Shown here piece by piece: positions 41,425 to 50,701 of a stretch of 64,000 nucleotides of DNA. Both the position numbers and the translations under genes were made by a program. How positions within the stretch are numbered: position 1 is the first letter of the stretch; every line of letters starts with the position of its first letter. The notes under the pieces are model-generated. The model did not search any database and had not been told where the DNA came from. It saw only the letters and a program-made list of their open reading frames with translations. This DNA comes from DASQPR01 sp963836785 (GTDB lineage Bacteria; Actinomycetota; Actinomycetes; Mycobacteriales; Micromonosporaceae): assembly GCA_963836785.1 (NCBI GenBank), contig CAWIKW010000002.1:248001-312000 (forward strand). The letters are read 5' to 3'.

Positions 41425-43641
41425 TGACATCGACATCCATTAATGAGAGTTTCCGTTCAGAAGGACGTGACATGACAGCGACCGCAGTCGGGCTGCCGGC
41501 GGCAACGCCGCAGGCCGTCGGCACACGCCGGGTCTCCGGTGGACTGCTCGATCCGAAGCAACTGTGGAAGTCCACTCCGGACGCGTTGCGTAAGCTGAAT
41601 CCGGCGACGCTGTGGCGTAACCCGGTGATGTTCATCGTGGAGGTTGGCTCGGTTTTCACCACCGTGCTGGCGATCTCCAGCCCGAGCGTGTTCGCCTGGG
41701 TGACCACCGTGTGGTTGTGGCTGACCGTGGTGTTCGCCAACCTGGCCGAGGCCGTGGCCGAGGGCCGCGGCAAGGCACAGGCGGCGACACTGCGGGCGGC
41801 GAAGAAGGACACGATGGCGCGCCGGATCACCGGCACATGGAAGGCCGGCGCAACAACACTGGTGGAGGAATCCGTCGCCGCGGCCGAGCTCCGACAGGGT
41901 GATCTTGTCGTGTGTGAGGCGGGCGAGACGATCCCGGGTGATGGCGATGTGGTCGAGGGCATCGCGAGTGTCGACGAGTCGGCGATCACGGGTGAGTCGG
42001 CGCCGGTGATCCGGGAGTCCGGCGGTGACCGCAGCGCGGTAACGGGCGGCACGAAGGTGCTGTCGGACCGGATCGTCGTGAAGATCACCCAGAAGCCGGG
42101 GGAGAGCTTCATCGACCGGATGATCGCCCTGGTCGAGGGGGCGAACCGGCAGAAGACACCGAACGAGATCGCGCTGAACATTCTGCTCGCCGCGCTGACG
42201 ATCATCTTCCTGCTCGCGGTCGCGACACTGCAGCCGCTGGCGATCTTCTCCAAGGGTGTCAACGCGTTCACCCCGGACAACCAGGCACTCAACAACCACG
42301 GCGTGACCGGCATCGTGCTGGTGTCGCTGCTGGTGTGCCTGATCCCGACGACGATCGGTGCGTTGCTGTCGGCGATCGGGATCGCCGGCATGGACCGCCT
42401 CGTGCAGCGCAACGTACTCGCGATGTCGGGCCGCGCGGTCGAGGCGGCCGGTGACGTGAACACGCTGCTGCTGGACAAGACCGGCACGATCACCCTCGGC
42501 AACCGCCAGGCCAGCGATTTCATCGCGGTCGGTGAGGTGACTTCGGAGGATTTGGCCAGCGCCGCGCAACTGTCGAGCCTCGCCGACGAGACGCCGGAGG
42601 GCCGCTCCGTCGTGGTGTATCGCCAAGACGACGTACGGGCTGCGGGAACGCGAGGCGGGTGAGTTGCGGCACGCGGCGTGGGTGCCGTTCACCGCGCAGA
42701 CCCGCATGTCCGGCGTGGACCTCGCCTCCGAAGGGTCGCAGCCCGCGCGGGAGTTGCGCAAGGGAGCGGCGTCTGCGGTGGCCGAGTGGGTCCGTGAGCA
42801 CGGTGGTGTGGTCCCGGCGGAGACGGGTCAGATCGTCGACGGGATCTCCGCCTCCGGTGGTACGCCGCTGGTGGTCGGGGAGCGGATCGGGTCGACGGCC
42901 CGGGTGTTGGGGGTGATCCACCTCAAGGACGTGGTCAAGGCCGGTATGCGGGAGCGGTTCGACGAGATGCGCCGGATGGGCATCCGCACCGTGATGATCA
43001 CCGGTGACAACCCGTTGACCGCCCGCGCCATCGCCGACGAAGCCGGTGTCGACGACTTTTTGGCCGAGGCGAAGCCGGAAGACAAGATGGCGCTGATCCG
43101 CCGGGAGCAAGAAGGCGGCAAGCTCGTCGCGATGACCGGCGATGGCACCAACGACGCACCCGCGCTGGCGCAGGCCGACGTCGGCGTGGCGATGAACACC
43201 GGCACGTCGGCGGCGAAAGAGGCCGGCAACATGGTCGACCTCGACTCCGACCCGACCAAACTGATCGAGATCGTGGAGATCGGCAAGCAGTTGCTGATCA
43301 CCCGCGGTGCATTGACGACGTTCTCCATCGCCAACGACATCGCCAAATACTTCGCGATCATCCCGGCCATGTTCGCCGCGATCTACCCCGGCCTGGACCG
43401 GCTGAACATCATGCGGCTGCACAGCCCGACCTCGGCGATCCTGTCCGCGGTCATCTTCAACGCCCTGATCATCATCGCGTTGATCCCGCTCGCCCTACGC
43501 GGCGTGCGCTACACACCCTCCAGTGCCGCGGCGATGCTGCGCCGCAACCTGTGGATCTACGGCATCGGCGGCATCATCCTGCCCTTCGCCGGCATCAAAC
43601 TCATCGACCTCATCATCCAATTCATTCCCGGCATCAAGTGA
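41424..43641 (+). pseudogene. kdpB: kdpB, P-type ATPase subunit, interrupted by a +1 frameshift near 42621
   Basis: Two adjacent frames together encode a full KdpB. The first (41424-42662) has TM segments, SAITGESAPV (actuator TGES) and the phosphorylation site LLLDKTGTITLG (Asp about 351). It then ends in non-homologous residues and a TGA. The second (through 43641) has VPFTAQTRMSGVDL (nucleotide domain), MITGDNPLTA, MTGDGTNDAPALAQADVGVAM and the C-terminal TM helices. Deleting one C at about 42621 (TATCGCCAAG to TATGCCAAG) restores a continuous reading, VVYAKTTYGLREREAGELRH. It is either a sequencing error or a true loss-of-function mutation. ATG at 41424, or 41472 with AAGGA upstream, is the start. 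Confidence 0.93.
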
Positions 43642-43655
43642 AGCAGGGCAAACTC

Positions 43656-44549
43656 ATGCGTCTTCCAAGCTGGATCACCACCCACTGGGCGGCACTGCGC
43701 GTGCTGGTGGCGTTCACCATCATCACCGGCATCGTCTACCCACTGGCCATTTTCGGGGTGGCGCAGCTGCCCGGGCTCCACCATAAGGCGGACGGGTCGC
43801 TCATGACCGTCAACGGCAAGGTCGTCGGGTCGTCCCTGATCGGCCAGGCGTTCACCGACAAGGACGGCAACCCGCTGGTCCAGTACTTCCAGTCCCGGCC
43901 ATCGCATGCCGGTGACGGCTACGACCCGACGGCGACGAGCGCGTCGAACCTCGGTCCGGAGAACATCGTCGACGTCCTGCCGGACCCGAAGAACAAGGAC
44001 GACAGCGGAACCCCGAGCCTGCTGACCCAGGTGTGCTCGCAAAGTCTCGCCGTCGGCAAACTGGAAGGGGTCGACGGGTCGCGGCCGTTCTGCACGAGCG
44101 ACGGCATCGGCGCTGTGCTCGTCGTCGTCCGCGCCGGCGGCATCCCGGCCGGGAAGATCACCGCGGTCTACTCGGTGAACCAGGAGTGCCCGGCCACCCC
44201 GTTCATCTCCACGTACAAGGGAGTGACCGTCCAATGTGCCCAGTTCGGCACCGACTACACCAAGCTGGGCTTCATTACCGCGATCCGTGGACACGCGCCG
44301 GTACATTCGGCCGTACCGTCGGACGCGGTCACCGGCAGCGGCAGCGGTCTGGACCCACAGATCAGCCCGGCGTACGCCGACCTACAAGCCCCGCGCGTCG
44401 CGAATGCCCGAGGCATTGACGTCGCAACCATAAACACGCTGATCAAGAAGTACACCACGAGCCGCGCGCTCGGTTTCATGGGCGAACCGGCCGTCAACGT
44501 GCTGGAGCTCAACGCCGCACTCGACAAGCAGTACCCGTTCAGCGGCTGA
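43656..44549 (+). CDS. kdpC: KdpC, potassium-transporting ATPase accessory subunit with a long extracellular insert
   Basis: 297 residues from ATG at 43656 with AGGG upstream, versus about 190 in E. coli. One N-terminal transmembrane helix (LRVLVAFTIITGIVYPLAIF) and the motifs GSSLIGQAF, YFQSRPSHAGDGYDPTATSA, VPSDAVTGSGSGLDPQISP and VNVLELNAALD define KdpC. The extra 100 or so residues lie between the SRPS and VPSDAVT motifs. They contain four cysteines (QVCSQ, PFCTS, QECPA, VQCAQ), suggesting two disulfides outside the cell. Confidence 0.95.
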   Translation: MRLPSWITTHWAALRVLVAFTIITGIVYPLAIFGVAQLPGLHHKADGSLMTVNGKVVGSSLIGQAFTDKDGNPLVQYFQSRPSHAGDGYDPTATSASNLGPENIVDVLPDPKNKDDSGTPSLLTQVCSQSLAVGKLEGVDGSRPFCTSDGIGAVLVVVRAGGIPAGKITAVYSVNQECPATPFISTYKGVTVQCAQFGTDYTKLGFITAIRGHAPVHSAVPSDAVTGSGSGLDPQISPAYADLQAPRVANARGIDVATINTLIKKYTTSRALGFMGEPAVNVLELNAALDKQYPFSG

Positions 44550-44619
44550 CCTGCCGCCGCCGGACTGGGAGGGCCGGCCGCGCACCGGCGGGTAGGTCCC
44601 AAGATAGGAGGGCAGTGGC

Positions 44620-47271
44620 GTGAGCTCAGGAGCGCTACGCGTCTATCTCGGGGCCGCCCCCGGCGTCGGCAAGACCTACCGCATGCTGGAGGAGGGTCAC
44701 CGGCGCCGGGAACGCGGCACCGACGTCGTCGTCGGGTTCGTCGAAACTCACGGCCGACCGTTCACCGAGGCAATGATTGCCGATCTGGAGGTCGTGCCCC
44801 GACAGACGATCGCCTACCGCGGAGCGACGTTCACCGAGATGGACCTCGACGCGATCCTCGCCCGCCGACCCGACGTTGTCCTCGTCGATGAAATGGCACA
44901 CACCAACGTGCCCGGCTCCCGCAATGCCAAGCGCTGGCAGGACATCCAGCAGCTGCTCGACGCCGGAATCACCGTCATCAGCACCCTCAATGTGCAGCAC
45001 CTCGAATCCGTCAACGACGTCGTCCAACAGATCACCGGCGTACCGCAACAGGAGACCGTGCCGGACGCGGTTGTACGCCGGGCCGAACAGATCGAACTCG
45101 TCGACATGGCGCCGGAGGCGCTACGCCGACGAATGGCCCACGGAAACATCTATCAGCCGGAAAAGATCGACGCCGCACTCGGCAACTACTTCCGCGTCGG
45201 CAACCTCACCGCGCTTCGCGAACTCGCGCTGTTATGGGTCGCCGACAAAGTCGACGACCAGCTCGACCGCTACCGCGCCGAACACAACATCTCCGCCACC
45301 TGGGAGGCGCGCGAACGGGTCGTCGTCGCCCTGACCGGCGGGCCAGAAGGCGACACCCTCATCCGCCGCGCAGCGAGGATCGCCGCCCGGACGAAGGGCG
45401 CGGACCTGCTGGCCGTGCACGTCAGCCGCAGCGACGGCCTAGACAATGGCAGCCCGGCGAACCTGGTCCGGCAACGCGTGTTGGCCGAAAGTGTCGGCGG
45501 CACCTACCACCAGGTCGTCGGCTCAGACATCCCCGATGCGCTGCTCGACTTCGCGCGCGGAGTCAACGCCAGCCAATTAGTGCTCGGCGCGAGCCGCCGC
45601 GGCCGGCTCGGACACATCTTGTCGCCCGGCGTCGGCCTGACCACCGCGGCCCTGTCCGGATCGATCGATGTCCACCTCGTCACCCACGAGGAGGTCGGCC
45701 GCGGCCGACGCGGCGAGATGCCTCGAAGCGCCTTGACCGGGCGTCGCCGCGCCATCGGTTTCCTGCTTTCGGTGGCCGGCCTCCCGTTGCTGACCATCGG
45801 CCTCGCCGCGCTGCGCGATGGTCTCTCGCTGCCCAGCGACATTCTGCTGTATCTCGGGTGGGTGGTGGTCGTCGCGCTAGTCGGTGGTCTGTGGCCGGCG
45901 GTGCTCGCTGTCGTCCTCGGCACCCTGCTGCTCAATTACTACTTCACGCCACCCATCCACGAGTTCACCATCGCGCAACACGAAAACGTCCTCGCCCTGG
46001 CCGTGTTTCTCGCCGTGGCCGTGGCGGTCAGCATCACGGTCGACCGCGCGGCGCGTACGACGCGGGAGGCCGCCGCGGCGCGCAGCGAGGCCGAGACACT
46101 GTCCATCCTCGCCGGCTCTGTCGTCCGTGGGAATCAGATATTGCCGGCTCTGTTGGACCAGTTACATGAGGCGTACGGATTTGCCGGCGTCACCCTCCTG
46201 GAGCGGCGGCCCGATGCCGCGCCGGGACCGGATCTTCCGCACAACCCCGACGCGTGGCGCGTGGTGGCCGCGGTAGGAGACCAGCCCTGCCTTAGCCCGG
46301 CAGAAGGCGACGCGGCGGTACCGATCGGCGATGACCTGTACCTGATGCTCCGCGGACACCAACTGGCCGCGGCCGACCGGCGGATCGTCGAAGCGTTCGC
46401 CGCGCAGGCCGCCGTGGCATTCCGGCAGGAGCGTCTCGCTGCGCAAGCCGCCGAGGTCGGGCCGCTGGCCGAGGTCGACAAGATGCGCACCGCGCTGCTG
46501 TCCGCGGTCAGCCACGATCTGCGTACCCCACTCGCATCGGCGAAAGCGGCCGTGGACGGACTTCGCGCCAGCGATGTCGCCTTCAGCGATGCCGACCGGG
46601 ATGAGCTGCTCGCCACGGCGAGCGAATCGCTGGAGAAGCTGAACCGGCTCGTCGACAACCTGCTCGACATGAGCCGCGTCCAAGCCGGGGCATTGGGCGT
46701 CTACCCGGAGCCGATCAGCATGGGTGAAGTTGCCTCGCAGGCGCTCGACGATCTCGGTACGACCGACATCGACATCACCCTGCATCTGCCCGACGATCCG
46801 CGCGACGCCTACGCCGACCCGGCCTTGACCGAACGGATTCTGGTCAATCTGCTGTCCAACGCGCTGCGCTACAGCCCACCCGGTCAGCCGCCGCTGATCA
46901 CGATCAGCGACCACGCCGGGCATGTCGAGACCCGCATCGCCGACCATGGCCCCGGGATCCCCGCCGCCGACTGGGACAAGGTCTTCATGCCCTTCCAACG
47001 CTTCGGCGACCGCGACAACGACACAGGTGTCGGGCTCGGACTCGCGTTGTCCCGCGGACTCACCGAAGCCATGGGTGGCACGCTGTCGCCGGAGGCCACA
47101 CCAGGCGGTGGCCTGACCATGATTCTGCGCCTGCCCGCCGCTGATATCGCCGACCACGACGCCGCAGACCCGCGTCTCCTTGAACGCCTCGAACGGTGGC
47201 CCGTGCCACCAGCCGTGTCCGGGCCGACGGCTCAGTTGGAAGGCCCGTCGGACGGGAAGGTGTCGCAGTGA
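44620..47271 (+). CDS. kdpD: KdpD, potassium/turgor sensor histidine kinase
   Basis: 883 residues from GTG, with GGAGGG about eight bases upstream. The N-terminal KdpD domain has Walker A GAAPGVGKTYRML and a Walker B-like VVLVDEMAHTN. A Usp-like domain follows (VVVALTGGPEGDTLIRRAAR). Then come four membrane helices (LLTIGLAALRDG, ILLYLGWVVVVALVGGLWPAVLAVVLG), a GAF-like region and HisKA with the phosphoacceptor in AVSHDLRTPLASAK. The HATPase domain has NLLSNALRYSPPG, DHGPGIP and GVGLGLALSRGL. It phosphorylates KdpE, whose GTG overlaps its stop by 4 bases. Confidence 0.97.
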   Translation: MSSGALRVYLGAAPGVGKTYRMLEEGHRRRERGTDVVVGFVETHGRPFTEAMIADLEVVPRQTIAYRGATFTEMDLDAILARRPDVVLVDEMAHTNVPGSRNAKRWQDIQQLLDAGITVISTLNVQHLESVNDVVQQITGVPQQETVPDAVVRRAEQIELVDMAPEALRRRMAHGNIYQPEKIDAALGNYFRVGNLTALRELALLWVADKVDDQLDRYRAEHNISATWEARERVVVALTGGPEGDTLIRRAARIAARTKGADLLAVHVSRSDGLDNGSPANLVRQRVLAESVGGTYHQVVGSDIPDALLDFARGVNASQLVLGASRRGRLGHILSPGVGLTTAALSGSIDVHLVTHEEVGRGRRGEMPRSALTGRRRAIGFLLSVAGLPLLTIGLAALRDGLSLPSDILLYLGWVVVVALVGGLWPAVLAVVLGTLLLNYYFTPPIHEFTIAQHENVLALAVFLAVAVAVSITVDRAARTTREAAAARSEAETLSILAGSVVRGNQILPALLDQLHEAYGFAGVTLLERRPDAAPGPDLPHNPDAWRVVAAVGDQPCLSPAEGDAAVPIGDDLYLMLRGHQLAAADRRIVEAFAAQAAVAFRQERLAAQAAEVGPLAEVDKMRTALLSAVSHDLRTPLASAKAAVDGLRASDVAFSDADRDELLATASESLEKLNRLVDNLLDMSRVQAGALGVYPEPISMGEVASQALDDLGTTDIDITLHLPDDPRDAYADPALTERILVNLLSNALRYSPPGQPPLITISDHAGHVETRIADHGPGIPAADWDKVFMPFQRFGDRDNDTGVGLGLALSRGLTEAMGGTLSPEATPGGGLTMILRLPAADIADHDAADPRLLERLERWPVPPAVSGPTAQLEGPSDGKVSQ

Positions 47272-47945
47272 CTCGGGTCCTCATCGTCGACGACGAACCA
47301 CAAATCTTGCGCGCGCTACGCATCAACCTGCAAGCCCGCCAGTACGAGGTACACACCGCCAGCGATGGCGCGGAAGCCCTCCACATGGCGGCGAGCGTGC
47401 GTCCGGATCTGCTCATCCTCGACCTCGGCCTGCCCGACATCGACGGCGTGAGCGTGATCCACAGCCTGCGCAGTTGGTCGCCGGTGCCGATCGTCGTGTT
47501 GTCGGGCCGTGCCGGTAGCCAGGACAAGATCGAAGCGCTGGATGCCGGTGCGGACGACTACGTCACCAAACCGTTCAGCATGGAGGAGTTGCTCGCCCGC
47601 GTCCGCGTCGTGACGAGGCGGCAAGCCAATCCGGGACCACCGTCGTCGGCGCGCATCGGCCGATACACCGTCGACCTCGCCAAACGTCAGGTCACTGACG
47701 ATGACGGCGTAACCATGCATTTGACCCGCACCGAGTGGCAACTCCTCGAAGTGCTCGTGACCGAACCGGGCAAGCTTGTCAGCCAACGGCAGCTACTGCA
47801 GCGTGTGTGGGGACCCACCTACCAGGATGAGACCCAGTACCTGCGCCAGTACATGACCCAGCTACGCCGCAAACTCGAACCCGATCCGGCGCGCCCCAGG
47901 TATCTGATCACCGAATCCGGGATGGGCTACCGGTTCCAGCCGTGA
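47268..47945 (+). CDS. kdpE: KdpE, OmpR-family response regulator
   Basis: 225 residues from GTG at 47268. The receiver domain has VLIVDDEPQ, phosphoacceptor Asp in LLILDLGLPD (about 52) and Lys in YVTKPFSMEEL. The winged-helix output domain contains HLTRTEWQLLEVLVTEPGKL, then RVWGPTYQDETQYLRQYMTQ and ITESGMGYRF, typical of KdpE. It should activate the kdp operon when phosphorylated by KdpD. Confidence 0.97.
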   Translation: MTRVLIVDDEPQILRALRINLQARQYEVHTASDGAEALHMAASVRPDLLILDLGLPDIDGVSVIHSLRSWSPVPIVVLSGRAGSQDKIEALDAGADDYVTKPFSMEELLARVRVVTRRQANPGPPSSARIGRYTVDLAKRQVTDDDGVTMHLTRTEWQLLEVLVTEPGKLVSQRQLLQRVWGPTYQDETQYLRQYMTQLRRKLEPDPARPRYLITESGMGYRFQP

Positions 47946-48127
47946 CGTACTTCGCACATCGGGTCGACTGCTGAATGTCGGCACCCGCACGAGCGAATGC
48001 CGTCGCGTCGACGAACACCGCCGAGTGCCGGGACAACGTCAATGTGATGTCAAGAAATGGCTCGCCCGCATGGTTTTTTCGTCATTGCACCTAGGCGGAC
48101 CGCGCGCGTCCAGTCACCCTCGGATGC

Positions 48128-48442
48128 ATGAGTTCATATGACTTACCCAGCATGGAGGCGCTCGTTTTCGTCCGCCTCCCCGGGTTTGGCTTCGAGCAGT
48201 TTGAGCGGGTCCTCGGCGGTGAGGCCGACGTGGTCGCGGCCTGGCATGTTGTCGGTGATGTCGACGTGGTGGTCAAAGTACGTTGCCGGGATCTCACCGA
48301 CCTCGAGAACCTCGTCGACCGGATGCGTGCCGCTGGTGGCGCGACCGGAACCAGCGTGCACTTGATCCTTCGCCCGGCGACGCTGTCTGTAGACGACTTC
48401 ACCGACGAGCCCGACGGCAGCTTCTGCTGCCGCAACATCTGA
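48128..48442 (+). CDS. Lrp/AsnC-type RAM-domain protein without DNA-binding domain
   Basis: 104 residues. It contains only the ligand-binding (RAM) ferredoxin-like fold of Lrp/AsnC proteins: ALVFVRLPGFGFEQFERVL, AAWHVVGDVDVVVKVRCRDL and ENLVDRMRAAGGATGTSVHL. The helix-turn-helix is missing, as in stand-alone RAM proteins. The C-terminus has a CC pair (GSFCCRNI). It is 70 bases upstream of the decarboxylase-like gene on the same strand and could sense an amino acid for that step. No ribosome site is obvious. Confidence 0.8.
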   Translation: MSSYDLPSMEALVFVRLPGFGFEQFERVLGGEADVVAAWHVVGDVDVVVKVRCRDLTDLENLVDRMRAAGGATGTSVHLILRPATLSVDDFTDEPDGSFCCRNI

Positions 48443-48511
48443 GCCGCTACTGGCCAACACCGGCCGGTTCGCACGCTCCCGTCCGCGACTTGCGGTCGGC
48501 CGGTAAGTGCG

Positions 48512-49846
48512 ATGAACGTCAAACAGAAGCATTTCTCAACCGCGCCCATCGCGAGCGACTCCCTCGACATCGGTATCTGGCCGGCCACGGCCATGCGATC
48601 CTCCGGCAGCGATCTGGTTGTCGGCGGCGTTGCCATGTCGAGCGTCGTCGGCACCTACGGCACACCTGTCTATGTCATCGACGAGATGGACGTACGGCAA
48701 CGCTGCCGCGAATACACCGACGCCTTCGGACACGGCGGCGTCGCCTACACCGCCAAAGCCCTGTTAACGCGGGCGATCGCACGATGGATCGCCGAGCAAC
48801 GCCTCGGCCTCTACGCAAGCTCGGCCGGTGAACTCCATGTTGCCCAGGCAGCCGGATTCCCGGCCGACCGGATCGTTCTCTACGGCAACGCCAAGACCCC
48901 GCAGGACCTGCACGCCGCGTATCTGGGCCGGGTCGGCACCATCGTGGTCGAGTCGCTTAGCGAGATCCCGCGGTTGGCTGCCACCGCGCCACCCGGACAA
49001 CGCCTATTGCTGCGCGTGCTAACCGGTATGGAGATGGCCGACGGCGTCGACCGGCGCTTCGGGCTGCGCATCGACACCGGTGAGGCATACGACGCCGTTA
49101 CCCGCATCGTCGCGCAGAAAGGGCTGCACCTCGTTGGCCTCGACTGTTCCGTCGGTCACCAGATCACCCACGTCGCCGCGTACGAACGCGAGGTCCGCGC
49201 CGTCACTGGATTCCTCGCCACGATCAGCGAACGGCACGGGCTGTACCTCACCGAACTCAACATCGGCGGTGGACAAGCCGTCGCCTACTCCGGCCACGAC
49301 CGATCCCTCGTGACAGCGCAATTCGCCGACCGGATCCGCGCCGTCGTACGCACCGAAGCCGACGACGCCCGAGTGCCGGAACCGCACTTGACCGTCTCGC
49401 CCGGCCGGGCGATCGTCGCACGCGCTGGCGTCACGCTCTACCACGTCATCTCGGTCAACCGAGACCGGCACGGACGGCGACTGATCGCCATCGACGGCGG
49501 CATGAGCGACTGTCCCACCAGTGCGCTGTGCGGCGGCCAACACACAGCCACCCTCATCGGACGCACGCCGCACACACCATCGGCCTTATCCATCGTGGTG
49601 GGTCGCCACAACGACAGCGACGACATCATCATCCCCACCATGCACCTGCCTGCTGATACGCGCCCCGGGGACCTGCTCGCGGTCGCCGGCACCGGCGCAT
49701 ACCACCACTCCCGCGCCATGAACTACCAACTGGTCGGCCGCCCGCCACTCGTTGCCGTCCGCGACGGACACCCCCACACCCTGATCCGGCGGGAGACGCT
49801 CGATGACCTCGACACCCGCGACATGGACGATGAAGCATCTCCGTGA
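48512..49846 (+). CDS. Diaminopimelate-decarboxylase-like PLP protein lacking the catalytic cysteine
   Basis: 444 residues. It has the group IV decarboxylase fold: TYGTPVYVIDEMDVRQRCRE, the PLP lysine in VAYTAKALLTRAIARW, GFPADRIVLYGNAKTP, the glycine-rich NIGGGQAVAY and C-terminal GTGAYHHSRAMNYQ. Several signature residues differ from LysA: HCESGD reads RHNDSDD (catalytic Cys to Asn), HIGSQ reads SVGHQ, and EPGR reads SPGR. The lysine is intact, so PLP may bind, but standard meso-diaminopimelate decarboxylation is doubtful. ATG at 48512 has a weak ribosome site, and internal ATGs at 48593 and 48635 are possible. Confidence 0.85.
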   Translation: MNVKQKHFSTAPIASDSLDIGIWPATAMRSSGSDLVVGGVAMSSVVGTYGTPVYVIDEMDVRQRCREYTDAFGHGGVAYTAKALLTRAIARWIAEQRLGLYASSAGELHVAQAAGFPADRIVLYGNAKTPQDLHAAYLGRVGTIVVESLSEIPRLAATAPPGQRLLLRVLTGMEMADGVDRRFGLRIDTGEAYDAVTRIVAQKGLHLVGLDCSVGHQITHVAAYEREVRAVTGFLATISERHGLYLTELNIGGGQAVAYSGHDRSLVTAQFADRIRAVVRTEADDARVPEPHLTVSPGRAIVARAGVTLYHVISVNRDRHGRRLIAIDGGMSDCPTSALCGGQHTATLIGRTPHTPSALSIVVGRHNDSDDIIIPTMHLPADTRPGDLLAVAGTGAYHHSRAMNYQLVGRPPLVAVRDGHPHTLIRRETLDDLDTRDMDDEASP

Positions 49847-49926
49847 CCGGATCGCGCGCCGACGGTGGCCGGCCTATCCACCAGACGGGTGCGGGGGAGT
49901 GAGCACCGTGTCTCCAGCTGACGCTT

Positions 49927-50652
49927 CTACCGTCCGGTCACGGCTCCGCCGTTGACGTGCAGCACCTGCCCGGTGACGTGGCTGGCGGCCGGCGAGGTCA
50001 GGAATAGGACCATGCCGGCAATGTCCGCGGGCGTGCCAGCGCGGCCGTTTGTGGTCTGAGCGATTAGGGTCGCGCGTCGTTGCTCGCTCATGCGGCCGCG
50101 GAAGAATTCCGTCGCCTCGATGTATCCGGGGGCGATCACGTTCGCGGTGATCCGGTCGCCGCCGAGTTCCTGGGCCAGGGTGAGGTTCCACGCCTCGATG
50201 GCTGCTTTCGCCGCACCGTACGACCCGGAACCGCCTCGGTGCGCGGCGATGGAGCTGATGCTGATCACCGCGCCGCCAGCGGTCAGACGCGGTCGCACCG
50301 CGGTCGTCACCAGCACCGCCGAAAGGACGTTCGCGTCGAGGTTGCTGCGCCAGGCTTCGGCAATGCCCGACAGGTCGGTCGGTGTGGCGACGCCGAAATC
50401 GGTGTTGCCTCCGGCGCTGTTGACCAGGACGTCCACCACGTGTGGCAGGTCGTGCAGCGCTGCCTCGACCTGCTTTGGGTCGGTAGCATCGAAGGCAACA
50501 GCGCGAACGTTGGGGCCGAGCGCGGCAGCGGCTTCCTCGAGTACGTCCTTGCGGCGGCCGGTGATTACGACGTCGTCCCCGTGGTCGGCGAAGGCCTTCG
50601 CGACCGCTCGCCCGATCCCGGTTCCTCCACCGGTAACGACAGTGTGGCGCAT
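49927..50652 (-). CDS. Short-chain dehydrogenase/reductase (SDR)
   Basis: 241 residues from ATG at 50652, with GAGGAG seven bases upstream. The NAD(P)-binding TVVTGGGTGIGRAVAKAFA motif opens the protein, followed by VLVNSAGGN (NAG). The catalytic Ser lies in VISISSIAAHRGG and Tyr-x3-Lys in GSYGAAKAA. VTGQVLHVNGGAVTGR is the usual C-terminal end. The substrate is unknown. It is divergent from a MarR gene across a perfect palindrome, so it is probably MarR-regulated. Confidence 0.94.
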   Translation of the reverse strand: MRHTVVTGGGTGIGRAVAKAFADHGDDVVITGRRKDVLEEAAAALGPNVRAVAFDATDPKQVEAALHDLPHVVDVLVNSAGGNTDFGVATPTDLSGIAEAWRSNLDANVLSAVLVTTAVRPRLTAGGAVISISSIAAHRGGSGSYGAAKAAIEAWNLTLAQELGGDRITANVIAPGYIEATEFFRGRMSEQRRATLIAQTTNGRAGTPADIAGMVLFLTSPAASHVTGQVLHVNGGAVTGR

Positions 50653-50667
50653 CCTCACTCCTCGTTT

Positions 50668-50681
50668 GTTTAGACCTAAAC
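50668..50681. promoter_or_regulatory. Perfect palindromic MarR operator
   Basis: GTTTAG-AC-CTAAAC lies in the 49-base gap between the divergent SDR and MarR starts. The arms are perfect 6-base inverted repeats in otherwise GC-rich DNA. Confidence 0.8.
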
Positions 50682-50701
50682 GTGCATGGCACACTACCAC
50701 T

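Noticed and set aside
42610..42665. Programmed ribosomal frameshift in kdpB
   Set aside because: No slippery heptamer or downstream pseudoknot is evident, and the simple one-base insertion explains the break.
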